From Mixia osmundae IAM 14324 (lineage: Eukaryota; Basidiomycota; Mixiomycetes; Mixiales; Mixiaceae): a DNA stretch of 64,000 nucleotides. The first letter of the stretch is position 1, and each line of letters starts with the position of its first letter. The notes beneath the pieces are model-generated. The model saw nothing but the letters and a program-made list of their open reading frames with translations, was not told where the DNA came from and searched no databases. This document shows positions 1 to 12,200 of this stretch, in pieces. The stretch covers positions 62,001 through 126,000 of the forward strand of contig NW_014575547.1 of the NCBI RefSeq assembly GCF_000708205.1. Reading direction: 5' to 3'. The translations under genes and the position numbers were made by a program.

Positions 1-92
1 AGTTCTTGTCATGATGGCGTATGCATCTGTTGCTACAACGTCACGCGCGAAGCGGACATACAAGCTGCGTTGCGCCTTTTGAGCAGACTCTC

Positions 93-1875
93 TTACTTCA
101 TCGAGACAAGCTTGACTTCGAAGTTGAGCCATGCGTTGGCAGGAATGCCGTCTGTACCGGAGCGACCATACGCCAGCGCAGGTGGAACAGAGAGCTTACG
201 TTCGCCGCCGAGTTGCATGCCGGCGATACCCTCATCCCATCCTTTGATGACTTGACCCTTGCCAAGCTTGAATTCGAATGTCTTGCCTGATACATTCTTG
301 TCAAAGACCTTGCCATTGGCCAAGCGACCGATGTAACGCATCCCGATCTTTTTGCCCTTTACGGCCTTCGGGCCTTGTCCAACTTTAGTATCCTCAATGA
401 TCAAGCCAGAAGGAAGTTTGATCTTTGTAGGCTCTGCCTTGGTAGGTACTTTGGCCTCTGCCTTTGGCGCGTCCTCCTTTTCTTGCACTGCCTTGGTCGT
501 TGCCTTCAAAGCTTTAGCATCCGCAGCAGCAGTCTGTGTCTTGGTCTCTTTGTCCTTGTCTAGCAGAGCTTGCGCGGCCGCTTCCTTCTCGCGCCTGGCC
601 TGCTTCTTGCGCGCATTCTTGCTCAGCTTAGCGCTGGCTGTGCTTGCGTCTGCGTCCTCTTCTGCGGCAGTAGGCGTGGTGATGATAGTCTCTGTCACGG
701 CCACGGCCACGGGCTTCTTGGGGCTGCTCCTGTGAGTCTGTCTGAGCGCCAATCTGATCGTCACGCGAGAAACACTGACTTCTTGGCGGCAGCGGCTTGT
801 TCGGCGGCAAGGGCGGCTACATCATCTTCACTGACTTCTTCAAATCTGCTGCTCGCGTTCAAATGCAAATGAGCCAGATGTGGTTGATGTGCGTGGCAAG
901 CTTACCTGTCTTCATCCATCTCGTCTTCTTCTTCCGAGTCGCCTTCGAGCGCGAGGCCCTCCTCGTCGTCGTAGACGCCCATCTCATCGCTGTCGATCTC
1001 TTCATCCGAGTCGATGTCAGAGTCATACAGGCCCTCAGAGTCCTCGTCCGAGTCATAAGGTGGACGGTCATAGTCATAAGGGTCGATTTGACGGATGTAG
1101 TGACCAAGCAATGTGATTGCGTTGTCGCCAGCGACTGAGAAGATGTAAGGCGAGCCAGCGGGCAGGATCAAGTTGAGATTGACTTGCTCGTTCTGCATCA
1201 TTGCATCAGCAGGGACAATGCATCCATTTGAGTGCTTGTGCGCACCGTGTCTGTCTTCAGGCTGCAAAGAACAGTCTCTTGCAAGCGTTCGTCGAGCTCA
1301 CGCATGTAGTCGGCTTCTTCCTCATCTTCTTCATCAATGTCTGCATCTTCATCCGACTCCTCCTCTTCGCTGTCCTCGTCCTCTTCTTCATCGTCATCTT
1401 GCACCTTTGAGCCTTTGCCGTTGGCAGTCTTGCCATTAGCGCGCTTGGCTCTGATAGCAGCCTTGACGGTAGCCTCTGCACTTCGAAGTGCGTCATCGTC
1501 TGCAGCCTCCTGTTCGGCTTCTTCTGCTGCAGCCTCGAGGATGTCCATCTCGTCGCTGTCGAGCTCCTCGTCGTCAGACTCATCGGAGTCGCCAATGTCA
1601 TCCTCCTCAGCCGGCATATCGAGATAACGCATCGTCAGCACCGAGCGTGAGGGAGCACCGGACTCGGACTGTGGCAGCAGGATAGCTGTCGTTATTTGAA
1701 TGTCGCAAGGAGGCTCGAGGACAAAGCTTTCTTCAGGCGTGAAGGTCTGCGACCAGACTCCCTGAACGACGTGCGACATATTGTGCGAGGCGCTGGATTG
1801 CTTCTTGAGATTCCAGAGGGCTACGTCGACGTTGACTTGCCAAAAGTTCGCAAGGTCAAAGACGCTCTTTTGCAC
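93..1875 (-). CDS. FPR4: FKBP-type peptidyl-prolyl isomerase, nucleolar Fpr3/Fpr4-like
   Basis: The C-terminal exon (93 to about 737) encodes a complete FKBP domain with the typical end [18 protein letters not shown], preceded by a Lys/Glu/Ala-rich linker. Upstream exons encode the N-terminal nucleoplasmin-like part: a segment ending CSLKTDT, spliced to [18 protein letters not shown], followed by two long Asp/Glu/Ser tracts. This order (nucleoplasmin-like domain, acidic tracts, basic linker, FKBP) is that of Fpr3/Fpr4, which act as histone chaperones and prolyl isomerases in the nucleolus and chromatin. Three introns are visible: near 1193-1242 (GTGCGC..CAG), 858-902 (GTAAGC..CAG) and about 738-788 (GTCAGT..CAG). 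The 5' end is unresolved. The frame is open to a TAG at about 1900 but has no in-frame ATG, so a small first exon is probably missing. The upper coordinate is only the limit of supported coding. Confidence 0.85.
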
Positions 1876-1972
1876 GCAAAATTTCTCGCGACGATCATTC
1901 TACAGCCGAGCGCGGCACGTGTGGCGACATACATGCACGTATTCTTATAACATCATGGAGTTCAAAACTCAT

Positions 1973-3991
1973 TCAAAGCATCATAGACTCGTTCAGGTGC
2001 TCATCGAGGTGCAGATCGAGTGCCTGAATTCAAGCGTCAGCGTGCCTACGTCAGCGAAAAGAGCCCACTGACCTGTTCATCAGCGAAACGCTGTCCGCAT
2101 ACCTGACCGCCCGGTGGGATCATTTCGCAGATGTAAGGCGACTGGACATGCTCGTCTAGATAGCCGGGCGTATCGCCGTTGTGCCTGTCTGCAGATCTCG
2201 CGACTGCAGACTGCGCTATGACAGGCGACAGCGTCGCAACGTCTCGAGGCAATCGAGGTTCGTCAGGCTGGCGGATGAGCAGGCCAGGCCTGGGTGGCTC
2301 TGCATCGCTATCAGTCTCGTCGTCGTCGTCATCGTCGTCAGTCTGTAGCATGATGCGTCTGCGCTTCGCTATCGCTAGAGAAGGCATTTGCACGGGATCG
2401 CTGTGTAGATCAGAGACTAGCGAATTACGGTTGTTATCTCTGAGCCGGGCGATTTCCTTCTTGTACTGCCGATGGACATGGGCCAGTGTGTCCTCGAGGA
2501 ATTTGTTTTGACCCTTGACCTCGTCAAGCTCGTCCCGTAGCTGGTCGGCCCGCCCTGCCTCGATGCTGACATGCATAGCGATACCGGCGGACATTGTGCG
2601 TTCTAATCGTTCCGCTTTGGCTCTCCAAGCATCCATAGCAGGCCGCATCTCTTCCGCGGCCTGTGAAGCAGCTTGATAGATACCTCGAAACTCTTCAGTC
2701 TCCTTGTCGGCGCGCTTCTTGGCTTTGTTGGCTTTGTCCAGGGACGTCCGGGTCTCTTCTAAGGTCTGTTTGAGCTTGCTGATCTCTTCGAGCAAGGGCG
2801 CCGTGTCGACAGAGCTTCCGACTTGCTGCTTGAGCTCCCCGTTCTCTTTCTGTAGCGCGTCACGCTCCTGCATCGCAGCCTCGAGCGATCGAGTCAAAGC
2901 TTGTATGGTCTTCATGTGAGTCATTGCGTTCTGGTCTGATGACTCAGCTAACAATGGCGGGGGTGATGGCGCGGGCTGCGACGGTGATGGCAGCATGGCC
3001 GGGTGAGACGCAATGGGCGAGCCATGGGTCGGCATGGGGGACAAGACTCTTGGCTGTAGTCCTGCGATGGTTGCGGGCACCGTGGGCGCAGGTACTGGCC
3101 GCGCTACAAGCCGACGCGGCTCGAACCCGCTCAATCCGACCGCACCATCCGACGTTCGCCGTTGTGCCTGCGAATCGACACTCACATGAGCATTTCACAC
3201 CCCGCAAGCTTGTAATCTACCTGATTACTCGGATCTGGTGTGCGATCTCTGGTGCTCTGTGAGGGAAATTGCTCAATAGGCGAGCTTGCCGGCGGTTGAT
3301 CGCGCTCATAGGATCTGAATGTCTCCACATACGGCACCGGTACGGCTTTGAGCACGCGCGGCCGATGATCACCGGTCGGCTTCTGAGTGTGAGCATCAAT
3401 CATGACGACATCATCGTCTTGATTCGCATCCGCTGGCGATGCGGGTCTCGTGGCTCTATCTCGTAGAGCTGTTGCCGGAGGTGCCTCATTGTCTGACACC
3501 GCTCTAAAAAATGGAGTATGACCGTTGTCGCTGCTTCTGCCAGCATGTGGGCGTGCATCATCAAGAGGTGAGTGTCCCAGACGCGCTCTCCCAGCCATAA
3601 CGCCGGGATCAATTCTTGCCGGCACCAGGGGAGGCAGTGGACGCTGATGAGGGCCGCCGAGGACTGCATTCACGGGTCGAAGCCGATAAGCTTCTTCTGC
3701 GCTCGTCTGAGCTGGGTTTGACGTGCTTGGCTCGTTGCTCGTGGACTTTTTGGGTATTTTTGGCATGTAGAGTATGGACGAAGGCTCCGTAGCGCTCGGC
3801 TTGCGTACAAACGGCCGTCTGGCGCCGCTAGACGACATGCTTGCGCACCTATCGCACAAGGGGCCCTCGCTGTGACTGAGCGCTTTCGCTATGGAGCCTA
3901 CAGATTTCTCCATATCTTGAATTTTGGGTTGAATCGCATCGTCAGCGCGCGATTGCGACTGCGACTCCGCCATTCGCATCGGTCCTAGCAT
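1973..3991 (-). CDS. Coiled-coil protein with C-terminal C2H2-like zinc finger, unknown function
   Basis: I do not recognise a named family. Three exons joined by introns of 53 bp (near 3165-3217) and 49 bp (2024-2072) give 638 residues. The first ~350 residues are low-complexity, rich in Pro/Ser/Arg, with a CDRC pair near residue 50. The middle (about residues 360-530) is a long heptad-rich coiled coil with many Glu/Lys/Gln/Leu. An Asp-rich acidic patch follows. The last ~35 residues, only visible after the final splice, hold Cys-x9-Cys-x3-Phe...Leu-x2-His-x3-His, which resembles a single degenerate C2H2 finger. The start ATG at 3991 is the first in frame. The gene's 3' end lies about 70-100 bp from the 5' end of the FKBP gene on the same strand. 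A nuclear or scaffold role is possible, but that is inference. Confidence 0.75.
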
Positions 3992-4216
3992 CAGCAGGAC
4001 CTTGCTCAGGAGACTACAGACAGGTGGGCCATCCTAGACCGACTCTTGGCACGTGTGCTGACGGTCAGTGCTCAGATATATTCGCCAGATTTCGGTTCCA
4101 TCCGCCCGCGTGACCGATAAGGCAAGTCACTATCTACCCCGCTCACGAGGCCACGGAACTGACCCCGAAGGAGCTCAGAACTCGCAGGGGAGGTATAATA
4201 TCGATAGACAGACAAG

Positions 4217-6070
4217 ATGAGACAGTCTAGGGTGGCCATTGCGGCCGCAGCAGTGGGTGCATCGCTTGCTTGGGCCCGACCCTCGCCCTCGATCCTGAGC
4301 GATCTGCTCGACTCGGCTTCTAGCGCATCAGCTTCGATGCAAGGCGTAGCACTTGCGCCTCTCTATACACCCACAAACCCTTCGGGCGAGTTCGCCTCGT
4401 CCCAAGTCAACAACCATGGCTCGCCAAAGGACAACATCATTCCGGATAGCTACCTCATCGTCCTCAAAGACGACCTGACAGATCACCAGATCGAGGCGCA
4501 CCATCTCGCTGTCGAGCAAGCCCACGCCGAAGATGTTCAATTCAGGATGAACGAATACACTGCCCAGCGCCAATCTCGTCAGGCTCGGGGCCCAAGACGT
4601 CACACCCCTACTGACTTCTCAGCCTCAGTCAGTGAACTCATGGAAGAGGTAGAATCCATCCTCGAATCCATCACTGGCCCAAGCGAGATCCAAGAGGAGT
4701 CCTTCTTTGACTTTGAAGGTCTCAAGCACAAGATCAAGATGCCCGGCTTCAACGCCTACTCGGGACACTTCTCAGAGCGCGTCCTTGACGCCATCCGAGC
4801 TTCGCCTCTCGTCGCCTTTGTCGAAAAGGACATCACTGTTCAGGCTCTGGACATGCCTCAAGATCCGTCAGTCGGAATTACTGATATCGAAAAGGGCGCT
4901 CCCTGGGTCAGTGCAATCGATGCAAATCTGGCACTGTGCTGAATAGACACGCCAGGGTCTCGCTCGTATCTCACACCGCAAGCCACTCAGCCTCGGCACT
5001 TTCAACAAGTACGAATACGCTCATGATGGCGGCGAGGGTGTTGACGTCTACGTCATTGACACGTAAGACACTCTAGCCGTGCACACGGCCCAGACTGACG
5101 CTTTTGTACTGACAGTGGCGTCAATATCAACCACGAAGAGCTCGAGGGGCGTGCAAAGTGGGGCAAGACTGTCCCTCTGAACGATGTCGACCAAGACGCA
5201 AATGGTCACGGCTCTCACTGCGCTGGAACAATCGCCTCTCGCAAGTATGGCGTCGCTAAGAAGGCCAACATCATCGCAGTCAAGGTGCTCGGCTCGAACG
5301 GTTCTGGTACAATGTCCGATGTCGTCGCTGGCGTCGCATGGGCAGCCACATCCGCCGTCGAGAAGATGAAGTCTGCTGCTGCATCCAACGGAACCCACAA
5401 GGGTAGCGTTGCCAACATGTCGCTCGGTGGCGGCAAGGCCACTTCGCTCGATATTGCCGTCAACCGTGCTGTCAAGGCTGGCCTGCACTTCGCAGTCGCT
5501 GCTGGCAACGATAATGCTGATGCTTGCCGATACTCGCCCGCTGCAGCAGAGGATGCCATCACCGTCGGAGCTTCCACTCTCGGTGACGATCGTGCCTACT
5601 TCTCCAACCACGGCTCTTGCGTCGATATCTTTGCTCCCGGTCTCAATATCCTCTCCATCTGGAACAGCGGCAATACGTCGACCAACGTGATCAGCGGCAC
5701 CTCGATGGCTTCGCCTCACATTGCTGGCCTGGCTGCCTACTTCCTCAGTCTGTACCCGACCACTTTCTCACCTACGGCCGAAGACTTTGCCGCTGCTGGT
5801 GTTCCTATGCCCGCAGAAGCAAAGGCCTTCCATGAGGCTGCAGAGACGATCGAGCTGTTCTCGTTCGGTACCTGGCAGCGATCGAGCCAGGTCATCATGG
5901 ATCGTCTTCGCTCATACGCAGGTCGCAAAGCTACCGCTACGGTCGCCAAGCCGCTTGATCCCAAGGTGCTCAAGAAGAGCATGGAACGTCTCGCCACCAA
6001 GGGCGCTCTTGCCGCTCTGCCCGCCAACACGATCAACTTGTTGGCCTTCAACAACCAGACTGGCTACTGA
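4217..6070 (+). CDS. PRB1: Vacuolar subtilisin-like serine protease, proteinase B (cerevisin) family
   Basis: Three exons (introns 4907-4955 and 5063-5115) give 583 residues. There is a signal peptide (residues about 1-20), then an inhibitor I9 propeptide beginning near DSYLIVLKDD, then an S8 peptidase domain. The catalytic triad is visible: Asp in VYVIDTGV (split by the second intron), His in NGHGSHCAGT, Ser in GTSMASPH; the oxyanion Asn lies in VAAGNDNAD. A C-terminal extension of about 100 residues follows the catalytic core, as in other fungal proteinase B precursors. In yeast this enzyme matures vacuolar hydrolases and degrades protein during starvation. A TATA-like stretch (TATAATA) lies about 20 bp before the ATG. 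Identification is firm at family level. The vacuolar location follows from the family. Confidence 0.95.
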
Positions 6071-6269
6071 ACGCCAGTAGACGCCGCTCGCAGCACTTTT
6101 TTTCGCATCCATCGACGTGTACGCAAGATCCCGATCCTTCTGACCTTTCCCTCCAAGACCTGTAGCTCATAGACCCAATCACTCAATCCAGGTTGTCGTT
6201 AGCGCGTAGAGCGCACAATTGCAGAGTTTTGTCACAACATCACACACACAAAGTATACTGAGCTACCTT

Positions 6270-7775
6270 CTAGGCTAGGACTGGGTGTAATTGAGCAATG
6301 CGCATGGCGATGTCCTCAGTCTGCCTGCGCGTCAGTTTGTGCTCTCGACGCAGCTTATGACTCACCATCTGGTTGGCTTGACGGATCCTCATGTCCCATT
6401 GTACCGTTGCAGGCGCGTGCACTTGATCTTCTTGACGATCGGTCGCTGCTGCTGCGATGCCGACGTTGGAAACAGCAGCCTCGACTTCTTTCGGCTTGAC
6501 TTCGAATTCGATCAGTCCGCTGACCTGATTGATCGTCGCACTCAGTCTACCTTGCTGCACCATCGTTCTGGCCAACACTTCGGCAGCAGAAGGGGTGAGT
6601 GATAGCAGTAGCCCCAGACCAGTACATGTGATGTTGAGGTAGAGCTTGGATGCGCTCAGTAGGTTATGTTCCATGATGGCTCGGTCGAGAACGTTCATGG
6701 GCGCCCGTCGAGCTGTAGATGGCGCTGCCCGATCCTCATCGGTCTCCGGTATGACGACAGACGACGGCGGTAGCTTGGCTAACTGGTGAGGCTTGAGTGA
6801 AGCCGCGAATGCTGTCACTTCTGACTCTGGGATCATCTGATCGAGGAACATCTTGGACAGAACCGCATAGAAAGGCGTCTGCGCAGAACGCTCATCCCTG
6901 AAGAGCGATGACAATGCACGGGAGCGAATCGGTCCAGCGGGTGCAAGGATGGCGCATGTGATGGCTTGTTGTCTGACGAGCAGCGTCAGCAACGCGCTGC
7001 GCGGTGAGGAGCAAGCTTGCTTACAGAAAGATCAAACGCTCCTCTTCGTCAATTTCGACGGCAAAGCTGAGATTATGATACTTTGTCGTCGCTTCGTTGA
7101 ACTTGCGTTGCGAGTCGAGGATGCGCGCTTGACACAGCCGATAAGAGACTGCGTGGCAGCTCAGCAATTGACGCGATCGCAGCGTCGCAGACTTACGCTG
7201 CGTGGCAATGTCGGTAGAGGTGTGAATGATGAGTGAGGCCCGATTGAACGGACCTTCTGCTGATACAGAGTCGTCGTCCTCGAGGAACAAGCGAACAGCG
7301 CGCATGTAGAGCTGCAGCTTGTACTCGTCCGTGGCTCTGCGCGCCCCACGTCAGCGGCATGGTTGGAGTCTGAGGTGCAATCTCACCTCTTGCCTGTGTC
7401 AACAGAGATCGACAGCAGTGCCTTGGCGGCGCTCGACCAGTCCTCTTCCTCCTCGAGCACTCGAGCCAGCTTCTCCCTCAAGCCAGCCAATTGATCTTCA
7501 TATCCGACTTGACGCGCAGACAGACTGTCCAACGTAGCTTCGACGATCGTACGGCGTTGAGAGGCATCTTTGACGCCGTCGAGCCAGAGCAGGACTTCGT
7601 CGAGTAGCTGACGAGAGGCGACAGGTCCAACGCTGTCGTCTAAGCTTGAATGTACGAGTCCTTGGATCTGAGCTGTCGCATTGCTTGCGGGATCGATGGA
7701 GCGCAATGCTTCGATGAGTGCCTGTCCTCGCTTGCCCTGAGGCAGCTTGCCGATCTCTGAGAGACCCGCCGCCAT
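6270..7775 (-). CDS. CSN4: COP9 signalosome complex subunit 4
   Basis: The product matches CSN4, a PCI-domain subunit of the COP9 signalosome, which removes NEDD8/Rub1 from cullins and so controls cullin-RING ubiquitin ligases. The N-terminal helical repeats start at MAAGLSEIGK. The central part YRLCQARILDSQRKFNEA and the PCI/winged-helix part FLDQMIPESEVTAFAASL...LPPSS are recognisable. Introns lie near 7327-7386, 7125-7190 and 6970-7025. A fourth, 6321-6365, is 45 bp long, in frame and stop-free, so it could be read through. Splicing it gives WDMRIRQANQM joined to TEDIAMRIAQ, which fits the CSN4 C-terminus better. The divergent GH63-like gene begins downstream of its start. Confidence 0.88.
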
Positions 7776-8528
7776 CGATGACCGCCTGAGCTTGAGAGCA
7801 GGCTACGTTTGTCGCGTGGCAGCAAAGAGCAGAGCTGCTCGCCCTCGCAGCGACTGCCTGTCCACTGGCACGCACGGAGCTCACAGCCGTTCGGTCGATC
7901 GCCTGGGGTCCACGTTGGGCTTCGCACCGCCGCTTGCAGGGTGACATAAGCCAAAGGCAACGCTACGACGGCGCAATCAAGCAGCACCGTTGGGGGCCCG
8001 TCAGATAGCCTCATAGACAGGACCGCTGCTCCTGCTCTCTCGTCATACAGCTCAAGAGAGACGCAGTCGAGTGGGCGTACAAAGTCGAGCGACAGTCGTG
8101 CCACTCTCGCTCGCTCAAGCGCCAGTCGCAGCTCGCCGCGCAAATCAGAGGCAAGCGATTCTAGCGGCGATAGCGCTCGGTCTGCTTCTTCTGGCTCGGA
8201 CGGCGAAGACGAAAGAGAGCAAGACGGCTCAAAAGTTGACTTGAGAGACGTTTACGGCTCTCAGTTCTTTCATCCTCCTGCACCTGTCGCGTCAGGTCGA
8301 CTCACTCCTCTTGCTACCAATCTGCAGAGAGGCTCGCCTTTCCAAGCTGACCTCTTCGATCACGATCCCGTGACAGCTAGTCCAGACGACAACGCAAGCT
8401 CTGCGGGACAGTCTGCGTCGACCGCCTCAACGCCGACACTTCAGAGCACAGAATTTGAGCCACAACCTCGCAAGCTCAACACAAAGCTGTCGAAAGAGCC
8501 ACTCGCTCCTGTGAAGGCGACTGCCAAC

Positions 8529-11500
8529 ATGTCTACAAAGTCTACTCCGACGGCGTCTCCTACGGGTCCCGCTGATGGTGCATCCAATTATCTCGAGTCC
8601 CAAGGCCACAAGCCAAAAGGGGTCTCTGCTACCACAACGAGCGGTCCCGGCAGACCGCCTCTTCAGCCGAAAGGCGGCAAGCCATTCTCCGCACGACACT
8701 ACAACCATCCGCAGATGAAGCCTTTTCCTGCGCCAGGTCTCAAATTACGTCATTCTCACCGCGCACATGCCAGCACAGCTTCGACCGATGGCGAACAAGA
8801 CCCGAGATCGACCACACTCGAGGGCGACACGAGCATAGAAGAGTTCAGACTCAAGGAAGATGAAAAGAAGAAGAAGCACTGGAAGCGATGGGGTCCTTAT
8901 CTCTCTGAACGTCAATGGGTAAGTGAAGATCGTACTTCAGCTGCCGATGCTGATCTCGGTCTTTTACCAATAGGCCACAGTACGCGAGGACTATTCTGCC
9001 AATGGCGATGCATGGTCGCATTTTCCTCACGATCACGCACGCTCACGAGCTTATCGATGGGGCGAAGACGGCATTGCCGGTTTGTCCGACAACCATCAGC
9101 GCCTCTGCTTCTCCCTCGCACTCTGGAACGGCAAGGACGAGATCCTCAAGGAGCGCATGTTCGGTGTCACGGGTCATCAAGGCAATCACGGCGAAGATGT
9201 CAAGGAAATCTACTATTATCTTGACTCCACGCCCACTCATTCGTACATGAAGTTCCTCTACAAGTACCCTCAGGCGGCGTATCCATATCGCCAGCTCGTC
9301 GAAGAGTCCCAAAATAGGTCTCGCGAAGTCAACGAGTTCGAGATCACTGACACTGACGTCTTTGACGATGATCGATACTGGGATGTCTACGTCGAGTACG
9401 CCAAAGACGAAGACAACGTCGACGGCTACTCCATCAGAATCACAGCATACAATCGGGGTCCCGATCCCGCCGACCTACATATCATCCCGCAGCTCTTCTT
9501 CCGCAACACGTGGTCATGGCCCAAAGAGCGCCCAACAGGCAAAAAGATGCCTTCACTTCGTCAGCTTTCAGACACTTGCATCCAAGCAGATCACGAGACA
9601 CTCGGCCGCTTCTATCTCCATTGCAATTCTTCGCCTTCGCCTGCAGCCGCTCCACTTTCAAAGAAAGACGGTCCTGCAGAGGTCGAAGGCGTCGTCATGC
9701 CAGAACTGCTCTTCACGGACAACGACACAAACTTCAAGCGTCTTTACAACGGCAATAACGTCGTGCCTTATGTCAAGGACGCTTTCCACGATCACATTGT
9801 GCCCGGTCACCGACCAGCGCTGCCAAAGCGCGAAAAAGCGAAGAAACCCGAACAGGACTCCGAATCAGCCGATGGCGATAGCACACCCAATGTTACCGAT
9901 GAGGAAATTGAAGACGACCGTATCTTCGTCAATCCTGAGAAAGTAGGCACAAAGGCCGGCGTGCATTACACCTTCAAAGCTGTGCCTCCTAACGGCGGAT
10001 GCGCTGTTGTCCGTGTCAAGCTCACCAACGAAACTGCCGAAGACGACCAAGCTGCAAACGACGAAGAAAAGTTTGATGCCGTCATCGAAGAACGTCGTCT
10101 AGATTCCGACGAGTTCTACTCCCGCTTCGATTCAGGCGGACTGAGCGATGATCTGAAGAACATCATGCGACAGGCTCTTGGCGGCATGCTATGGACGAAG
10201 CAATTCTACTACTTTGTGCAGAAGGAATGGATCGAAGGCGATCCTGGTCAGCCGCCACCTCCGCCAGAGCGCAAATACGTTCGCAACAGGGTGAGGCCTG
10301 CTTTTCATTGCGCACGTGGGGACTACTGACTTGCACGAGCAGGATTGGAAGCACTTGTACATCGACAACATTCTGTCGATGCCTGATAAGTGGGAGTATC
10401 CTTTCTTCGCCGCGTGGGACACAGCCTTTCACTGCATTCCCCTCGCCATGGTCGATCCCGCATATGCCAAAAATCAGCTCGATCTCATGACGCGAGAGTG
10501 GTATATGAAGCCCGATGGTGCCCTGCCTGCTTACGAATGGAATTACGGCGACGTCAATCCGCCGGTCCATGCCTGGGCAACGTTCCGTGTTTTCAAAATC
10601 GAGCGCAAGATGCACGGACGAGAGGACATCAACTTCCTTGAGCGAGTGTTTCAGAAGCTACTCATCAACTTTACGTGGTGGGTCAATCGCAAAGATGCGG
10701 GAGGCAACAATGTCTTCGAAGGCGGATTCCTTGGTCTAGACAACATTGGCTTGTTCAATCGCTCCGAGCCGCTGCCGACCGGAGGTACGCTGCGCCAAGC
10801 CGATGGTACAGCGTGGATGGGCTTCTACGCTCTGAACATGCTCAATATGGCGCTCGAGCTGGCGAAGCACAACAAGAACTACGAAGACATTGCTTCCAAG
10901 TTTTTCGAGCATTTTTTGTTCATTGCCGATGCTATGACTTTCAAAGGCGCCGAAGAAGCTGACGAGACGCTTTGGAATGAGGAAGACGGATTCTACTATG
11001 ACTGCATCAATTGGGGACCTGGCAAATCACGTCAGCTCCCTGTGCGATCACTTGTCGGCCTTATCCCTCTGTATGCAACTTTGACGCTCGAGCCCAGCAC
11101 AATCAAGCGGTTCCCTGGTTTCAGCAAACGTCTCAACTGGTTCCTCGAGAATCGTACATCGATGGCTCATCGTAATATCGCAAACATGAAAGGTTGGCAA
11201 TATGTCTTTATACCTCGATCCGTAATGACGCCTCCTGTCTTCGACAGCCAAGGGCAAGGGCGATCGCCGCTTGCTGGCTTTCGCGAGCGAGGAGCGCATG
11301 AAGCGAATCCTGCAGCGCATGCTTGACGAGCAAGAGTTCCTCTCGCCGTATGGCATTCGATCGTCAGTCATTCGACCCGTCTCATCAGCTTTGCTGATCT
11401 CCTTGCAGGCTTTCACTCGCTCACAAGGACAACCCTTACTCGATGGAAGTCAATGGCGAGCGCTTCTCCGTCGAGTATTGGCCGGGAGATTCGAAGTCGG

Positions 11501-12057
11501 GCATGTTTGGTGGCAACAGCAATTGGCGTGGACCGATCTGGCTGGCGGTCAACTTCCTCCTCATCGAATCCTTGCAACGCTTCCATCAATACTATGGCAA
11601 CAAAGTCAAGATCGAATGCCCGACAGGCTCAGGCGACGAGATGACACTGGCCAACGTAGCAGAAGAACTACAGCATCGTCTTGCTCACTTGTTTGCCCGT
11701 GATCGTGATGGTAACCGGGCATGCAACGGAGGCTCAGATAAGCTCAATCGTGATCCACACTTCCGCGATCATGTTCCCTTCCACGAGTTCTTCAACGGCA
11801 GCTCGGGATCGGGCCTTGGTGCAAGTCATCAGACAGGATGGACGGGTCTCATCGCGTACTTGATCTGGCAGAGCGGAGCTTCTGCAAGACTACCTCGCAC
11901 GCCGCGCACGCCACGATCGACTGCAGCGTTCTACTTTGACGAGTCAGTACCAGGAACAGACACAGAATTCGGCACACCCGGTGGAAGCGAATTCGGCGAC
12001 TCTACAGATGGCTTTGACGTCCAATCGACGGGAGAGCTGTCTCCAGATGAGCTATAG
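8529..12057 (+). CDS. Glycoside hydrolase family 63-like (YgjK-type) protein
   Basis: Five exons (introns 8919-8973, 10291-10342, 11193-11247, 11363-11408) give 1106 residues from the first in-frame ATG. After a Ser/Pro-rich N-terminus the conserved core begins at [15 protein letters not shown]. The GH63 (alpha/alpha)6 barrel motifs include [58 protein letters not shown] and [19 protein letters not shown]. It lacks a signal peptide and the N-terminal domain of ER glucosidase I, so it is more like the soluble bacterial and fungal YgjK group; the substrate is unknown. The frame is open back to a TAA at about 7946 with no ATG. The upstream 580 bp also looks protein-like (Ser/Pro-rich), so either an undetected first exon adds about 190 residues or the start is 8529. 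Confidence 0.88.
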
Positions 12058-12200
12058 ACACAAAAGATGCAATTTGCCCATGTGGATCGTGTGTGACGCG
12101 CTCGGTCAGAATGACGTGACAAGTCGCGTGTGTAACGCGTCGCGCGTCGTACTGGAGGTGCTCACAACTTGGCACTCTAGCTCGCATATACGGGACCAAG

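Noticed and set aside
352-735. Hydrophobic/Ser-rich frames on the plus strand (also 1337-1627, 2179-2511)
   Set aside because: They are antisense shadows of acidic and Ala/Lys-rich stretches of the minus-strand FKBP and coiled-coil genes.
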